A model generated the notes under the pieces. The model was not told where the DNA came from. It saw nothing but the letters and a program-made list of their open reading frames with translations, and did not search any database. Source: Takakia lepidozioides (Eukaryota > Streptophyta > Takakiopsida > Takakiales > Takakiaceae). From it: a stretch of DNA of 64,000 nt. The stretch covers positions 8,806,001 to 8,870,000 of the forward strand of contig CM060734.1 of NCBI GenBank assembly GCA_030704615.1, written 5' to 3'. Shown here one piece after another: positions 1 through 11,326 of the stretch. Each line of letters starts with the position of its first letter. Within the stretch, counting starts at the first letter, position 1. Both the position numbers and the translations under genes were made by a program.

Positions 1-697
1 AAGCTCCTCTGTAGTGGGGCCCCTTGTGACACCCTGGTCATTCTCAATGGAGACGTAGAATGCCGCCGATCCCCGTCTGTACCCCTCTTTGAAGTTGTGC
101 TTCAGTCGGTCGATGTCCCCTGGCAGTGCTTGCCTTACTACTGGAAGGCTACCCATGCGACACAAAGGAACTTTCATATTCTCGGGATATACCATGGAGC
201 CCAAAACGCGGCCTATGTTGTTATGAGTCTCTGCCAGCAACCTGTTTGCTGCTATGTTCATGTCTCATGCGCTCATGAGCATATCCGCCACCAGTTTATG
301 ACTTCTCTCACCTCTCTCACCAACCTGTCTGCTGTCCTGGAGGTTTTGCTCCTCAGCAAGCTCCACCAGGTTGATCTCTCGGGAAGTTGTCAAGTCGCAC
401 CACGTTGTCGTCCTCAGCTTTTGTGAGCTCAATGGGCCGGCCTTCTGCAGATCCCAGTCCGACATCTTCAGCGGCCTCCACCGCATCCGTGTCTTGTGAA
501 ACTGCCTGCAAACCCAATATCTCGGCTTCCAGTCTCCCAAGTGGTTTTACAGGCGAAGCCATGGGCTCCTTTTGCTTCCTCGGCTTCCGGACTCTAGGTG
601 GGCTTTTCTGAGGCGATTTCTGAGGTGTTCTGTGAGGAGTCGCCTGCCTCGATGCAGTTCCAGCTTGCGAGCGCAGCACCCGGGTAGAAGTATCCAA
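1..697 (-). pseudogene. ParB/Srx-fold-like protein, copy A (partial, cut by window edge)
   Basis: Read on the minus strand, this is the N-terminal part of a protein family found twice more here (15.0-16.1 and 22.4-23.9 kb). It opens with a Lys/Pro/Ser-rich, probably disordered segment (697 to about 353). After a change of frame it continues with a conserved stretch containing THNNIGRVLGSMVYP, PLCRMGSLPVVRQALPGDID and AFYVSIEND, which stays open to position 1. The helix plus 'FYVSI' strand precede the DGNHRL motif in the other copies, so here that motif would lie outside the window. The two halves are in different frames with a stop between them, so this copy is probably broken or spliced in a way I cannot prove. 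A palindrome cluster lies 0.7 kb upstream (1,413-2,133). The ParB/Srx assignment rests on the full-length relatives. Confidence 0.5.
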
Positions 698-699
698 AG

Positions 700-1410
700 T
701 TGACTGTGTTGGGTCGCCTCCCTGCGATCATTCCCCAGCTCCCATGTCAAACAAACAAGAAAACATGGCACATTGCACGCAAAAAAATAGGTGTAAAAGG
801 AATAGTGCGTATGGAGGGCTTCACATCCGCGAAGCACGAATCTCTCACTGGTAGGCGATCCGAGTCTCCGGATAACGAGGTCTACATTTCTTGCATGAGA
901 CGGAGCTTCAGTCGTGTCATCGGCAGCTTCCCAAAATCCCGCGTCCTCCTTCTCTGCGCCGGAGTCGCCTGACCTTCCACAAACTCTAGGCTAACACTAT
1001 GATGCATAAGGAGAGAAAACGTAGAAGAATGTCACCGCAGAAGGGCAAGGAGCAAGAGAGCAAAGCGGTGGAACATGCAACGACTATGCACGAGCAGATG
1101 TGCAAGCAGCCACGTCTCCCCAAGCGTTGCCACCATCCACTACTTTCCGCCGTATGGGTGATGAAGAGATTGCGACCCCTGACACGTTCGGACGGATGAA
1201 GTCGCCTAGAACGCGACGCGTGCCTGTTCAAGCCACTAGTAGAAGACGCTTTATCCGAATTGTTGCGCCGAAATACCGTTCCGTTCACCGGATACTATTC
1301 CCGGAGCAGCCGGCATTGAATGCACTATCCGCACATCATGAAACCCAACCGCCATGAAATCAAACCGCCAACCGACATTCAACAGTCAGGTCGGATGTTT
1401 CATCCACGGA
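700..1410. other. Intergenic region upstream of ParB-like copy A
   Basis: I see no coding segment that I can defend. The position matches that of the small basic exon X upstream of the other ParB-like copies, but no convincing X homologue is visible. Half-palindromes of the GCGCCGAAAT type start to appear near 1,265. Confidence 0.4.
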
Positions 1411-1412
1411 CG

Positions 1413-2133
1413 GATGAATTTCGGCGCCGAAATTCATCGCTTCCCCAATCCTCATCCGTCATGAGCACACCTGTCAGTCGGATATCGGAACCGGAATTAA
1501 TTCCGGAACAGTGCAGAACACTGCACTTGGGCACATTTCATCCATATTTCGGCGCCGAAATTCATTAAGAATATCTCCGTCCGCGCGCAGACGAGGTGAA
1601 ATCATCCATATTTTGGCGCCAAAATACATCCAACCCGAAGAGTAAACCGGCACCATGCCACGCTTTCCTGCGATCAGTGCCCCTCACGGTTGTTGTCCAT
1701 GCCTGTTGGACTTGCCATGTCTGGACTGTTAAGTATAATTTCGGCACCAAAATTATACTTTATTTGCGGCAACCTCATGTACAAAAATGACCACTTAATG
1801 GATACGATTGGTTTCAAATGAAAACAACAGCTGCAATGCAATTAATTTCCCCCTAACTTGAGAAAATATCCCCTTACGTCATTGGATAACGGCCTTTTGG
1901 AAGACATAAGGGGTTAAATGTGTCGATTTCTCCATTTAATGCAAAATATTCGTATTTTCTCTGTCTGAATGGGTTCTTTCATCCGATTTTCTGAACCTTA
2001 CATCATCCAGAAGCAAGAAGTAAGTGTCGGGTTTGATGAATTTTGGCACCGAAATTCATCCGTTACAGGAAAAATGTAATATTGGAGTTACCCTGTGCCG
2101 ACAATATGGATGAATTTTGGCGCCGAAATTCAT
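1413..2133. repeat. Palindrome cluster 1 (GGCGCC core, GAATTTC-type arms)
   Basis: Six dispersed palindromes: 1,413-1,438 (a perfect 26-bp palindrome, half-site GATGAATTTCGGC), 1,547-1,560, 1,609-1,626 (perfect 18 bp), 1,731-1,760 (30 bp with two mismatched pairs), 2,035-2,060 and 2,110-2,133. Cores are GGCGCC or GGCACC. Several are flanked by CATCCG words. Spacing is irregular, unlike array 2. The cluster separates ParB-like copy A from a truncated gag-protease retroelement, and the last palindrome marks that element's ragged edge. Confidence 0.85.
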
Positions 2134-2379
2134 TGGCAGGACAGCAAAAGACTTTTTCACACTCCTGGATCTCTGTCTCTTCCACTGGTATCTCCTCTGA
2201 TGTGTTGTGCCAGTCCTCATCATTAGTGGTGCTATCATCCTCCTCCATGCCAGTGAACTCATGATCTCCATGTTCTGCAATGTCCAACAGATATGCTGAA
2301 GCCGACACATTCATAATGTCATCATAGCTGTGATTTGGTTTGGATGACTCACAATCCAGCCTTGCTGTACCTTGGAGTC

Positions 2380-2988
2380 TCACTCCTCATATTCAACCTG
2401 GTTTATAGTGTGCAGTGGAAAATGAGCAACATCCTTGCTAGGTCCATACCAAGTATCCTCATTGTCAGCGTCTACCACTGCCCCAAACTTCTTCAAAATG
2501 TCTAGATCAAGTAACATGCGGTATGTGTCGGTATCAACAACCATGAAAGAAAGCCTGTTGGTCAGTTCTCCCACTATGACCTTCAGATGTTCAAGCTTAC
2601 CCATGGCAGTTTCTACAGCTCCAGATGCTACCCTATACGTGATATCCCTGTCACTCACTACTGAGCCCATCAGTCCCAAATCTCTCACAGTACTGGCAGA
2701 AATCACTGAGAGCATGGCTCCAGTATCTACTTGCCCCAACACCTGGTGTTCCCCTATGGTCACCATAGCATGCAGTGCCCTCACCCTACCAGTGTATGCA
2801 TATGAGACGGCAGATGCTCCCCCTTTTGACTCGCTATCCTCAAACCTGACAGTCATTTTCTTTAAAATCGGCTTGGCTGTGGCTACAGTGTTTGTGGCTT
2901 CCTTTTGTTGATGAATGGATCTCTCCACCACCTTCACCAACCCTTTCAACTTTTCAAGTTCCCCTGACATTGTCATCATGAGATCCAT
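2380..2988 (-). CDS. Retropepsin-like aspartic protease domain of Ty3/gypsy Pol
   Basis: This 202-residue open frame contains a retroviral-type protease core: a strand followed by the catalytic Asp-Thr-Gly motif in QVDTGAMLSVIS (about residues 86-97), then a second strand rich in Val/Ile. After it comes the hydrophobic FMVVDTDTYRMLLDLDIL segment, which corresponds to the conserved 'LG.D.L' region downstream of the flap in Ty3/gypsy proteases. The frame overlaps the end of gag by 13 nt, so translation would need a frameshift or the overlap is a product of decay. The family cleaves the Gag-Pol polyprotein in the virus-like particle. The reading frame itself is intact, but its element is truncated, so activity is doubtful. 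Confidence 0.7.
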   Translation of the reverse strand: MDLMMTMSGELEKLKGLVKVVERSIHQQKEATNTVATAKPILKKMTVRFEDSESKGGASAVSYAYTGRVRALHAMVTIGEHQVLGQVDTGAMLSVISASTVRDLGLMGSVVSDRDITYRVASGAVETAMGKLEHLKVIVGELTNRLSFMVVDTDTYRMLLDLDILKKFGAVVDADNEDTWYGPSKDVAHFPLHTINQVEYEE

Positions 2989-4554
2989 GGGAGAGATGGA
3001 AATCCTCCCTTTGTGTAAAAATGGCTAAGAATCCTTGACCTTGGGCCTGAATCTGGCCCTCCTACATTCCTTGGTGCACTTCTCTCACTGGTTTGGGCAG
3101 GCTCATCCCCACTTTCACCTGTATGTTCTGTCCTTACATGAGAACTTGGCAGTGGCATTAGCAATGGAGTTCCGTTCCTGGGTAGCCTGATTTCATTGAT
3201 GTTATGTTCCTTCATCAAGGCAGTCATCTCTGCCAACACTTCATCTTCATCCTCACAATAGACCTCAACAAAGTTTGTTCCAGGTGTCCCAGTTTTGGCT
3301 GTTTCCATCTTGCGGCGACAGTCACTCTCAGTGTGGCCCAACATATTGCAAAATGAGCATCTTACCCCCACACATCTCCGTCCGGTGGCCAGTCCTGTTG
3401 CATTTCCCACATGTAATATGTGTACCTCCCATTGGACAGTTGGCTGATATATGCCCTTTCTGATTGCAAATATTGCAGATGCGTCCACTGGACCAGGTGT
3501 TGTCCTGCTTGCTGAACCTTCACCAACCCCGGTTCCCTTCTCAAAGTATCTCTGCAAGGTATTTGTGAGAGTGTCGAGTCTTTTATCCAAAGGGTTTGAA
3601 TAGAACAAATCATCAACTTCCTCTCCTTCTAGGGGCTCCAATGGTGTCTCCCCCAACTTTGCCAAGCCTCTCTCTATTTCAATGGCAGTTTACAGAGCTT
3701 CATCTATGTCCGTAAACCTTCTCCCCAACATATAGCCCTCAATCATGATCTCGGGCCTTAGCCCTCCTACAAATCGTTTACGCTGTTCCAAGTCAGGTAT
3801 AGCACCTTTCATGAACAACCTACTCAGCTTATCAAAGTAAGCTTGCACTCTCTCTGTTCTCTTGCCTTATGGCATCCAGCCTCATCTTAATCTCTGCCAT
3901 GTCAACAGTTCTGAACTTGGCAGTGATGGCAGTCTGAAAATCAGCCCAATATTCAGGCCTGGGGTTCTGTTCCTGAACCACTCATCAGCCTTGGACCTAA
4001 GATTTAATCTAGCCACCTTGAACATTTTGTCCTCAGTAAAATCCTGTACATCACCAAAACATCTGGATTCTTTTTACCCAATCCTGGACATCCTCATTTT
4101 CCCTTCCATAAAATGGGGCATCAACCCCTGTTGGGCTTGTCATGCTTCCAACCTATCAAAGACTTCAAAGCAGCAACCAGAATCACTGAAGGTGAACAGC
4201 AGAATCAAACAGTGAAATGCAGGAAGCAAAAAGGAGAGTTAGTTAATTCTGCCCTCTATACCATTCCCATTCACCTTCCCTTAGCATTTCCACGCGTCCT
4301 CCCCAAGTGACCTCTCTGTCCATAGTGTTAATTTTTACCCATCTACTACCTTCTCTCATCCACAAGGCACTCGAGCTTTGCCCTCCAGCATGTATCACTC
4401 TCAAGCAAAGATCCCCATCATACAAACGCCAGGCGGGGTTGAAGAAGTACAATCTTGGCTCAGGATGAACAGCAGAGCCTCGCTGACTAAAACAAATCAA
4501 AATGTCACCAATGTTGGATTCGTCAGGGATCAAAGTACGATCACGACCAGCCAT
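2976..4554 (-). pseudogene. Gag of the Ty3/gypsy element with CCHC zinc knuckle
   Basis: Gag can be followed through several frames. A 103-residue N-terminal ORF begins at 4,554, shortly after the primer-binding site. Next comes a typical retrotransposon gag core: pieces such as KVARLNLRSKADEWFRN near 4,000 and QRKRFVGGLRPEIM near 3,770. The C-terminal part (3,665-2,976) holds a zinc knuckle, CSFCNMLGHTESDC (CX2CX4HX4C), near 3,320-3,360. Gag forms the virus-like particle and the knuckle binds element RNA. At least three frame changes or stops separate the pieces, so this is a decayed gag. Confidence 0.7.
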
Positions 4555-4632
4555 ATGATGGATATACCCGCATCAACATAGAAAAGACCAAACATCAAAC
4601 ACGCCTTGAGCAGCACACACAAGATCGCAAGT

Positions 4633-4644
4633 GCTCTGGTACCA
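4633..4644 (-). promoter_or_regulatory. Primer-binding site for initiator Met tRNA
   Basis: On the minus strand this reads TGGTACCAGAGC. The usual plant LTR-element site complementary to the 3' end of initiator Met tRNA is TGGTATCAGAGC, so there is one mismatch. It sits about 80 nt before the first gag ATG, exactly where a PBS is expected. Confidence 0.6.
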
Positions 4645-4659
4645 AAAGAAGGACCCCCA

Positions 4660-5600
4660 CAGCGGAGCCTAATTAGCAGTAAACCCAATCATTACCCCAA
4701 CTGTAGTGGTGCCAGCCATGCTGCAGCGAAAGAGAAAACATAATTGACACAGTTACTGTACGTGTGATTGCTCACGCCTTGCCATCCTCCGAGGCTCACA
4801 GTCCACTATAGGTGTTGATACGGCCATGGGTGCCATCAAATGCAAGTTCTCACGACAATTCTTCCTTAAGTCATTTGAGCTGAGTGGTGAATACCTACCC
4901 GGCCATTACTTCCTTGATTTACATAAACCCCTTTCGTCCCATTCCAGTTATTGAAGATATCGCAAGGTTATCCAACAGGGCAGTATCACCTCACTCACCG
5001 TTAGTGCATCAGGCATGAGTACAAAGAATCATCACTAGAAGATATGCTATGAACGATGACTCCTACAATGCCCGATGACCACTGGACTTGGCTTATACAG
5101 AGCGCTATCGCTACTCGTTCAGGACCTGCCAATCGGCCATATCAACAAAATCCGAGCTCCAGCCATCTACATGCAAGCTGCACACAATAGACTGCCCATA
5201 GTGTGTGAAATCCTTGTCATATCCAATCTGTTTCCATAACCAGCAGTGCCTCACAGCTCAGAATTACATTTTTGAGTTCCAGCCACTACATCTCCCTCTA
5301 TTATCCTCTGTACCCAAAAATCACAAAGTCGCCAGCCTTTTGCCCATCGTCGGGGCCCTTTAAATACCTGCGCTCTCTCCTCTATGGCATCATGTGAACC
5401 ATCCTTCACCCACACCATGCAGACAAGAATTCTAAATGCTACAGCCTTGCCCATCTCTCTAAAAGCAAATGCCCCTTATCAGTTCATGCAATCAAAAACT
5501 GTCAGCATTCCCGCATGAGATCCTCCAAGGCCTGCCGTCCTGCTGCAACTCTCCTTCTACGCCTTGCCACCTTCGCGCCACCTTGTACATAGACTAGGAT
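4660..5600. other. Possible 5' LTR/leader region of the gag-protease element
   Basis: Non-coding as far as I can see. By position it should contain the 5' LTR of the minus-strand element whose PBS is at 4,633. I found no second copy in the window to confirm LTR ends. Confidence 0.3.
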
Positions 5601-5790
5601 GAACAGATGCATTACTCATCCGTTTGGCAAAACTCATCCGTTTTTCCCCTACGTCTCGTGCTGACTATAGACTCAGATGTACAGATGCGGAACTCATCCG
5701 TTTGACAAACTCATCCGTCCCACCTTCGTGCCTCGCTGACTTGACCGAGATGCAGCGTTCATCCGTTAATAAAATTCATCCATCCCAAAA
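5600..5790. repeat. Short dispersed repeats with CATCCGTTT words
   Basis: The string (A/T)CATCCGTTT or TCATCCGT recurs about six times in 190 bp (for example near 5,627, 5,636, 5,694, 5,709, 5,759 and 5,775). The same CATCCG word flanks the palindromes of cluster 1, which hints at a decayed relative of that repeat without its GGCGCC core. Confidence 0.5.
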
Positions 5791-6360
5791 TAATCTTCAA
5801 GTCACGCCATTTAGCAGCACGGGCTATTGTCTTGCTTACCTCCTTGTGTAAGCTCTTCTCCTCTTCCCATGCCGCACTTTCTGGATATTGTTTCCGGTCT
5901 TCGTCGGATTCAGGTTCCTTGTTTCGAGGTTTCTGTTTCTTGGCCTGATTTTGGGTTACCACAAGGGTATCCACTACAGGTGTTACCACACTCACAGCCA
6001 ACTTGGTCCTGCTTCTATATTTCCCAATTCTGCCTCATGCTTGAGTCGTAATTGGCATTCGTGTTCTCAGTGTCCATCTTTCTTGCAATAGTGGCATCTC
6101 GTGGTTTCCTTGTTTCGGGGTTGATGTTCCCTATCCCTTGGTGGATAGTCATCTCGTGGCCTCTGGTAACGATTTCCCGTATTGAATCGTCTTGGTCCTT
6201 CCGTTCCTCCTCGTCGAACTTGGACTTGGTGTACCCCCACCTCTCGTGTGTACCCACTTTTCTTGGCTCGTTGATTGTAAATACAATGGTTGGTATTGTG
6301 ATTGTTCATATGACAAACATCACAAGATTTGTCCTTATTTGACCATGTCAAACGCATCAA
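5759..6360 (-). pseudogene. Second gag remnant with two CCHC knuckles
   Basis: The minus strand encodes two retroelement-type zinc knuckles. CDVCHMNNHNTNHC (CX2CX4HX4C) lies near 6,320. CHYCKKDGH followed by a stop and EHEC lies near 6,070; the stop (TGA) sits where Trp (TGG) is usual, so a single substitution breaks it. Between them are charged Arg/Asp-rich stretches typical of a nucleocapsid tail. The left part (6,001-5,759) is Lys/Glu-rich. The remnant abuts the start of MULE-like copy 1 at about 6,330, so one element probably inserted beside the other. No protease or RT is attached. Confidence 0.55.
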
Positions 6361-8108
6361 GGATTGGACAACTCTTGCATGTCATGTCTATGAGCCATAT
6401 GTCAAGCGAATGATGACCATTGCCATTTGCGATATGAAAACAAAGGATGCAGATGCTCAGGTGTTATTCTGGGAGATGATCAATGAACAAGCAAAACTTG
6501 CTGGCTTGAACAAACCAAATTTTGCTGGCTTCATGGCGGATGCAACAGGAGCAAATTGGGCTGCTATTCGAAGGGTTTATGGATCTGATCCCAATGTCCC
6601 AATGGAAGGTAAAGAAAGAACATGCTTATATCATTGGGCTGAAAGCCTCCGAAGATACACCAACGACTATATCTTGGAGGACTTCCGTGAAAAGCACACT
6701 CAGCTCTGTTATGAATGGAAAGATAGTGCTACCTTGGAGGATGCTACAACCACATACATTGCAATTCGGGCTTGGTGGCTCTCTTCAGGAGCATGCACAG
6801 AAAAGAGTCTGCTAAAACTGGATTCATGGCTTGCATGGTGGCACTACAGATATCGAATGTGGGGCCAATGGATGAGAGAGGACATGGATGTGGAGGCAGA
6901 TGCAGATATGCCTACCACTAATTTGTCTGAGGCAGTCCATTCTGCTTGGTGGAAGACAGCAGGCAATGGGAAAAAATGAAGGTGGATCTATATGAGGCCA
7001 CCATGCATGACATGTCACGAGCTCTTTTGCAGCAGGCAACATTTTACAGGCACACCACAGGAAAGACATGGGGGACGGGGCCCGACAAAGAGGAGCTCAT
7101 GTTGCGTCAAGCAGCTAGATCTAATAGCCCAACAAAAATGGGTAAGGTTGTACGTGGCATAGTAGCTAGAACACCCATGCACACAAGGGGGGTTCAATTG
7201 GAGGGAGACAATCGCACTGTTCCAATCAAACGCAAGTTAGGCGATGAGCATGGTGGGCCAAACGAATCTTGGAGGTGTGATATGAATGTAAAGACTGCTC
7301 CAATGCGCGCCACTGGGATGCCCAGTCCACACCAGCCATCTAGGTTTGTCAGCTCCAAATCAAGTCATGACATTCCTGGTTCTTCGACTTTCTGTGAGAC
7401 AAATCCACATGTTGCTATCCCTCCTCAGCCAATGCAATGGGGAAATCCAGTGAGAGAGACACAAGACTTTTCCGATGCATTGTTCAGGATTTAGCGGACA
7501 GGTCCTGCTTCCATGGTTCGTTGTTCTGCCTTGGTTGGAGTTTCCAAGGATAAATGCAAAGCGCTCATCAGGAAAGGTAAAGGAAGACCTGCACCTTGCT
7601 TCACTGGCAAGTTACTAGCACCGAACATGAAAGAACCAAAACTGCAAGTTTTTTGGTTTTGCCCCACAGATGTTTTGTCGTGTGTTGGAGGACCGTGCCA
7701 TCCTATTGCTTGGGAAAACCGGGTATACCTAACGTGTGGCCTGTGAAGGTTGGAACCAACCTTACACAAGAAGAGGTGGACAACTTGACCCTTGCAGGTT
7801 TTCGACTAGTCCATCATCCCAACGTTCCTGATCCGAACTTTCCTGTGGGACCACTTCCAGTGGAACAACATATTCATCAAGGTGTTGTCCTTCTTGTGGG
7901 TAAGTATCTTACTACACGCTATGGGGTGCGCATTTGGCGTCGGGATCCGACTCCTCGACACTTGAGTCGCCAAGAGTCAGCGGAGATTCTTATTGTTGAG
8001 GTTCGTGGATTCAGAAACGTGCCTCAGCCAGGTTATGGGAGAATTTACCAGCTACAAACAGAGGGATCTACCAAAGCAGGATTGGTTTACAATGTATACA
8101 TTGGTTAG
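6330..8108 (+). pseudogene. MULE-like DDE transposase, copy 1 (intronless, frameshifted)
   Basis: The first 216-residue segment carries an RNase-H-fold transposase pattern. IAICDMK may hold the first Asp. GFMADATGANWAAIRR holds the second, followed by a C..HW pair as in Mutator-like and related transposases. TTNLSEAVHSAW (near 6,920) resembles the third acidic region '(T/S)NN..E'. A frameshift in the A-run near 6,975 separates this from the next block (to 7,494), which matches copies 2 and 3. A C-terminal domain follows after a stop (7,513-8,108), again in two frames. Relative to copies 2-3 this copy lacks the N-terminal domain and the 86-nt intron. The role would be cutting and joining element ends. 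The superfamily call (Mutator-like) is inference from motif spacing. Confidence 0.6.
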
Positions 8109-8386
8109 TTTCCATCTTGTGATTGTCCCGACTTTGATGAGCTATCTGTCAAGAAGAAAAAAAACAAACATATCTACCTTGTAAGCACATGTACAACGTG
8201 CATCTAGGATGCGCCGGGGCTTATGAGATCCACCAACCTTCCCTTAGCCAGTTAGAGGTTAGGGCTATGCTAAAGAAGGACCCTAGTTCAACTTCTTAGT
8301 GACACATGAAATGCACAAAAAAAGAACCTCTAACTTGTGTCGTTCATTTTCATGCATGTGACATGTATTATCTTGTTACTACTTTA

Positions 8387-8584
8387 TTCCAAACATGACA
8401 CATAGCATTTGTTAGTACAGAAGTTCCTATTTTGGTTAAAATGGAACTTGTGTACCTGTCATACAAATTTTCAAATTATAGAACTGCTTGGCATTACAAA
8501 CAGACATGCAATGTAGTGGTTCCAAACATGACACATATGCATTTGTTAGTACAAAAGTCCATATTTTGGTTAATATGAAACTGT
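8387..8584 (+). repeat. Imperfect direct duplication (about 65 bp, 133 bp apart)
   Basis: TTCCAAACATGACACAT followed by GCATTTGTTAGTAC and an (A)TTTTGGTTAA stretch occurs at 8,387-8,452 and again at 8,520-8,584 with few differences. It lies in an AT-rich stretch (8,110-8,710) where I see no gene. Confidence 0.7.
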
Positions 8585-8910
8585 TTTCCTTGAATACAAG
8601 TTTGCAAACTATTACTTTGGCCAGGGATCTTGTATTCTCTTCAGTTTAAGGTGGTGCATTAGTTGGAGTTAGGGGTCACATACATCTTTGACCATTGACT
8701 ACTGATTTTGTTAGCTAAGATTTTTTATTTTTTTTCTATATACATATGATGTAACATTTGCATATGCAATAAATACGTCGTATTCTATGTTATATAACTC
8801 CACTGCATACAATCTACAATGTGTGCATACAAATTTGTCACATGCATATATAATAAGGGATTTTGTGCATGCATGCACGCAACCTGTGCATATGGAATAG
8901 CAACCCCCCA

Positions 8911-9439
8911 CTTGATGATAGCCCTTCCATTTCACGAGATACTCCGTTTCTCGATTCTTGAACCTCCTCGACTTAAGCACTGCCTCCACCTCGTACTCAG
9001 GTTCATTTTCATGATCCAACAGCACAGGTGGCGGACGCAACACTTGATGCCGATTCGGACGCGCTTCACCTTTGAAGTAAGGCTTCAAAAGGAAACGTGG
9101 AATACTGGATGCACCTTGCTGTTTGCCGGCAGCTCCAATTCATACACATCCTCATTCATAACCTTCCGGATGCAAAAGGGCCCCGCATACGGAGGTACGA
9201 ACTTTGACTCACTTCCGGAGGTAGTCGAAAATTCTTGATGTTCAACCAGACCTCCGTGCCTGCCTCAAACTTAACTTCCCTCCGCTTTTGATTCGTCTCA
9301 GTTTCCTAGCTTTGGCAATGTTGTACTTTGCGAGCTCCAACAAACGCTCATATTCTTCCAGCACCGCTGCTGCTGCCGGTTCCTCATCGTCCTGGGCGGC
9401 CCAATTTGTCGGCACCAGAGGTGCTTTTCCATAGACCAA
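8911..9439 (-). pseudogene. Integrase C-terminal region and chromodomain of a chromovirus
   Basis: Minus strand. The upstream part (9,439-9,242) carries the Glu/Ala-rich helical tail that follows the integrase core, ending in a basic stretch (KARKLRRIKSGGK). Frames then change. The last part (about 9,088-8,925) encodes a chromodomain: YEVEAVLKSRRF then YLVKWKGYHQ, matching the aromatic-cage and 'KWKGY' core of chromovirus chromodomains. The usual continuation (E.TWEP..) is lost after KWKGYHQ, so the 3' end is truncated near 8,915. Such chromodomains direct integration to heterochromatin marks. Together with the integrase this identifies a Ty3/gypsy chromovirus. Confidence 0.75.
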
Positions 9440-9454
9440 TACGAAAGGGGAAAC

Positions 9455-10103
9455 TCATGTTGCGGAGTGTTCTGTGTTATTATAACAGAACTCTGCCGCA
9501 TCCAAGTGCTCCACCCAGTCCGACTGGTCTGCCGACACATAATTCCGCAAGATCTGCTTCACCACGGAGTTCATTCTTTCCATTTGGCCGTCCGTTGTAG
9601 GTCGGAAGGCCGTGCTCATCTTGAGCCTCGTCCCCATTTTCTTCCAAAGTGTCCTCCAAAATTTACTTGTAAACTTTGGATCGCGGTCCGAGACAATATC
9701 CTTCGGGAGTCCATTACGCTTGAAGACGTGGGCGAAGTAAAGTCGCCATATCTCCTGCACCGTTGCCGTCTCCTTGGTGGGGATGAAATGGCCCATTTTA
9801 TTGAACCTATCCACCACCACCATGATTGCATCGAATCCTTTTGACAGCGGCAAAGCAGTCATGAAATCCATATAAACACTTTCCCAAGACCCCTCTGGAA
9901 TCGGCAAGGGTTGTAACAGCCCCGCTTGCTTTTTGTACTCGCTCCGGTTTTGTTGGCATGTGGTGCATGTCTTGACATACTCCTCGGCCTCCTCCCTCAG
10001 TTTGGGCCAGAAATACTCTTTCTTCAAGAGTGTCGCGGTGCGCTTGGCTCTGCTGTGGCCCGCAAGCCCGGGGGGTGCACTCTTTATAAACTGTGCGTAT
10101 CAC
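9455..10103 (-). CDS. Ty3/gypsy (chromovirus) integrase, partial
   Basis: The open frame from 10,027 starts within the HHCC zinc-binding domain (CTTCQQNRSEYKK holds the CC pair). It continues into the DDE core: MDFMTALPLSKGFDAIMVVV carries the first Asp, DIVSDRDPKFTSKFW the second, and TAFRPTTDGQMERMN the catalytic Glu with the typical 'TDGQ(T/M)ER.N' motif. WVEHLDAAEFCYNNTEH is the conserved region after the core. The integrase joins element cDNA to host DNA. The HH half of the zinc finger lies upstream in another frame or is lost, and no RT is present, so the element is truncated at both ends. Confidence 0.88.
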
Positions 10104-10290
10104 GTGCGTTCGTCGCCTAATAAAAAAACCCCCTGTATACGGGTCCTTGGATAATTTATACCCCCTCTATACATACTTTTTGAAGATTATAAAATCCCCT
10201 CCTGTAAATATACAAAAATTTGCAATTTTTGAAAAGTACCCCCTTCTGTATGTATATTCTCATTTTTCATCATTAAAAATAACCCTCACA
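10084..10290. repeat. Short pyrimidine/TATA repeats between elements
   Basis: Words of the form CCCC(C)T(C)TATA or CCCCCTGTATAC recur at about 40-50 bp intervals together with AAAATTTG stretches. No gene is visible. The block separates the chromovirus remnant from gene U1. Confidence 0.45.
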
Positions 10291-11326
10291 ACCCTGGCAG
10301 GAGTTGTTGATGGAGGAGGAAGCAAGCAAGATGGCAGCAGGTCAAGAGGAAGAAAGACAACAATTGGAGGAAGAGGGCGGACTTGCAAAGAGAGCCTGGA
10401 TCGACGAAGCAACCACGAGTGCAATGACAGAAAACATCTTCAACTCAACGGCTGATAAGAGAGAATCAACAACCAGAAGGAGGGGACCAGCCGCAGGCCA
10501 ATGAAGCAACACCCATAGAAATTGGCCATGCCAATACCAAAATCCAGCAAATAACACCTGCAGAGGTCACACAACTAGCAACAGAGGAGGGAGCCATAGT
10601 GGTACAGCAACAACAGATGGTGCAAGAGGCACAAAGTCAGCAGCATCAAGACAATAATTCCAATTTGGAATTATTACTCGCACAGCAGGTCCTTGATACA
10701 ACAGCATGAGACACGGGTTTGGAAGAAACGTCACAGAATGTAATTCTGCATGCAATACAAGCAATGGATCAAGTAACGGCCTACATGGATAGGTGTTGAC
10801 AACTGAAATATGCGCCCCATCCCGGGGTGAGGAACATCACTTTAACCTTGCACTATATAAGCTCGGAGAACCTTAGCATGATCATGGACCACGTCAAAGA
10901 AAAACACCAGAGGGAGTTGGCAACAGCATGAACAATATGTAACCACGAGGTTACAATTGCATCATTGGAGGATCAAAAGACTACGTTGCTTCGCCAATAC
11001 AACATTTTAATAGAATGCCGAGACGAGTGGGAACAGAGGTGGCAAAGACAGAGAGACGAAACACGCAATGTCCAAGCCGACCTCGATGCAGAAAGAGAGC
11101 GATCTTGAAAAATGGAGATAGAGGTGGAGACACTCACGGGACAGGTGCAGACACTCAAGGGGCAGGTGGATACACTCAAAGGGCAGCTGAGGACTGCCAA
11201 AGATCAGAGAACCAAGTGGCTCTCATGCAATACCGTACTGCTGAGAAAAAGGGAAAATGCAGAAAGTAGGCTGTTCACAACCAACACAGATAGAGAGAAA
11301 TTGCCTTACACAACAAACAGGAATGG

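Larger units (their letters stand above)
2140..4660 (-). mobile_element. Ty3/gypsy LTR retrotransposon, gag-protease part (degenerate)
   Basis: On the minus strand the order is: a primer-binding-like site (4,633-4,644), a start codon about 80 nt later (4,554), a gag core, a CCHC knuckle and an aspartic protease, ending near 2,140 beside a palindrome. No reverse transcriptase or integrase follows, so the element is 3'-truncated. Its 5' LTR should lie at about 4,650-5,600, but I could not find a matching second LTR or clear TG/CA ends. Stops and frame changes show it is not functional. Confidence 0.7.
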
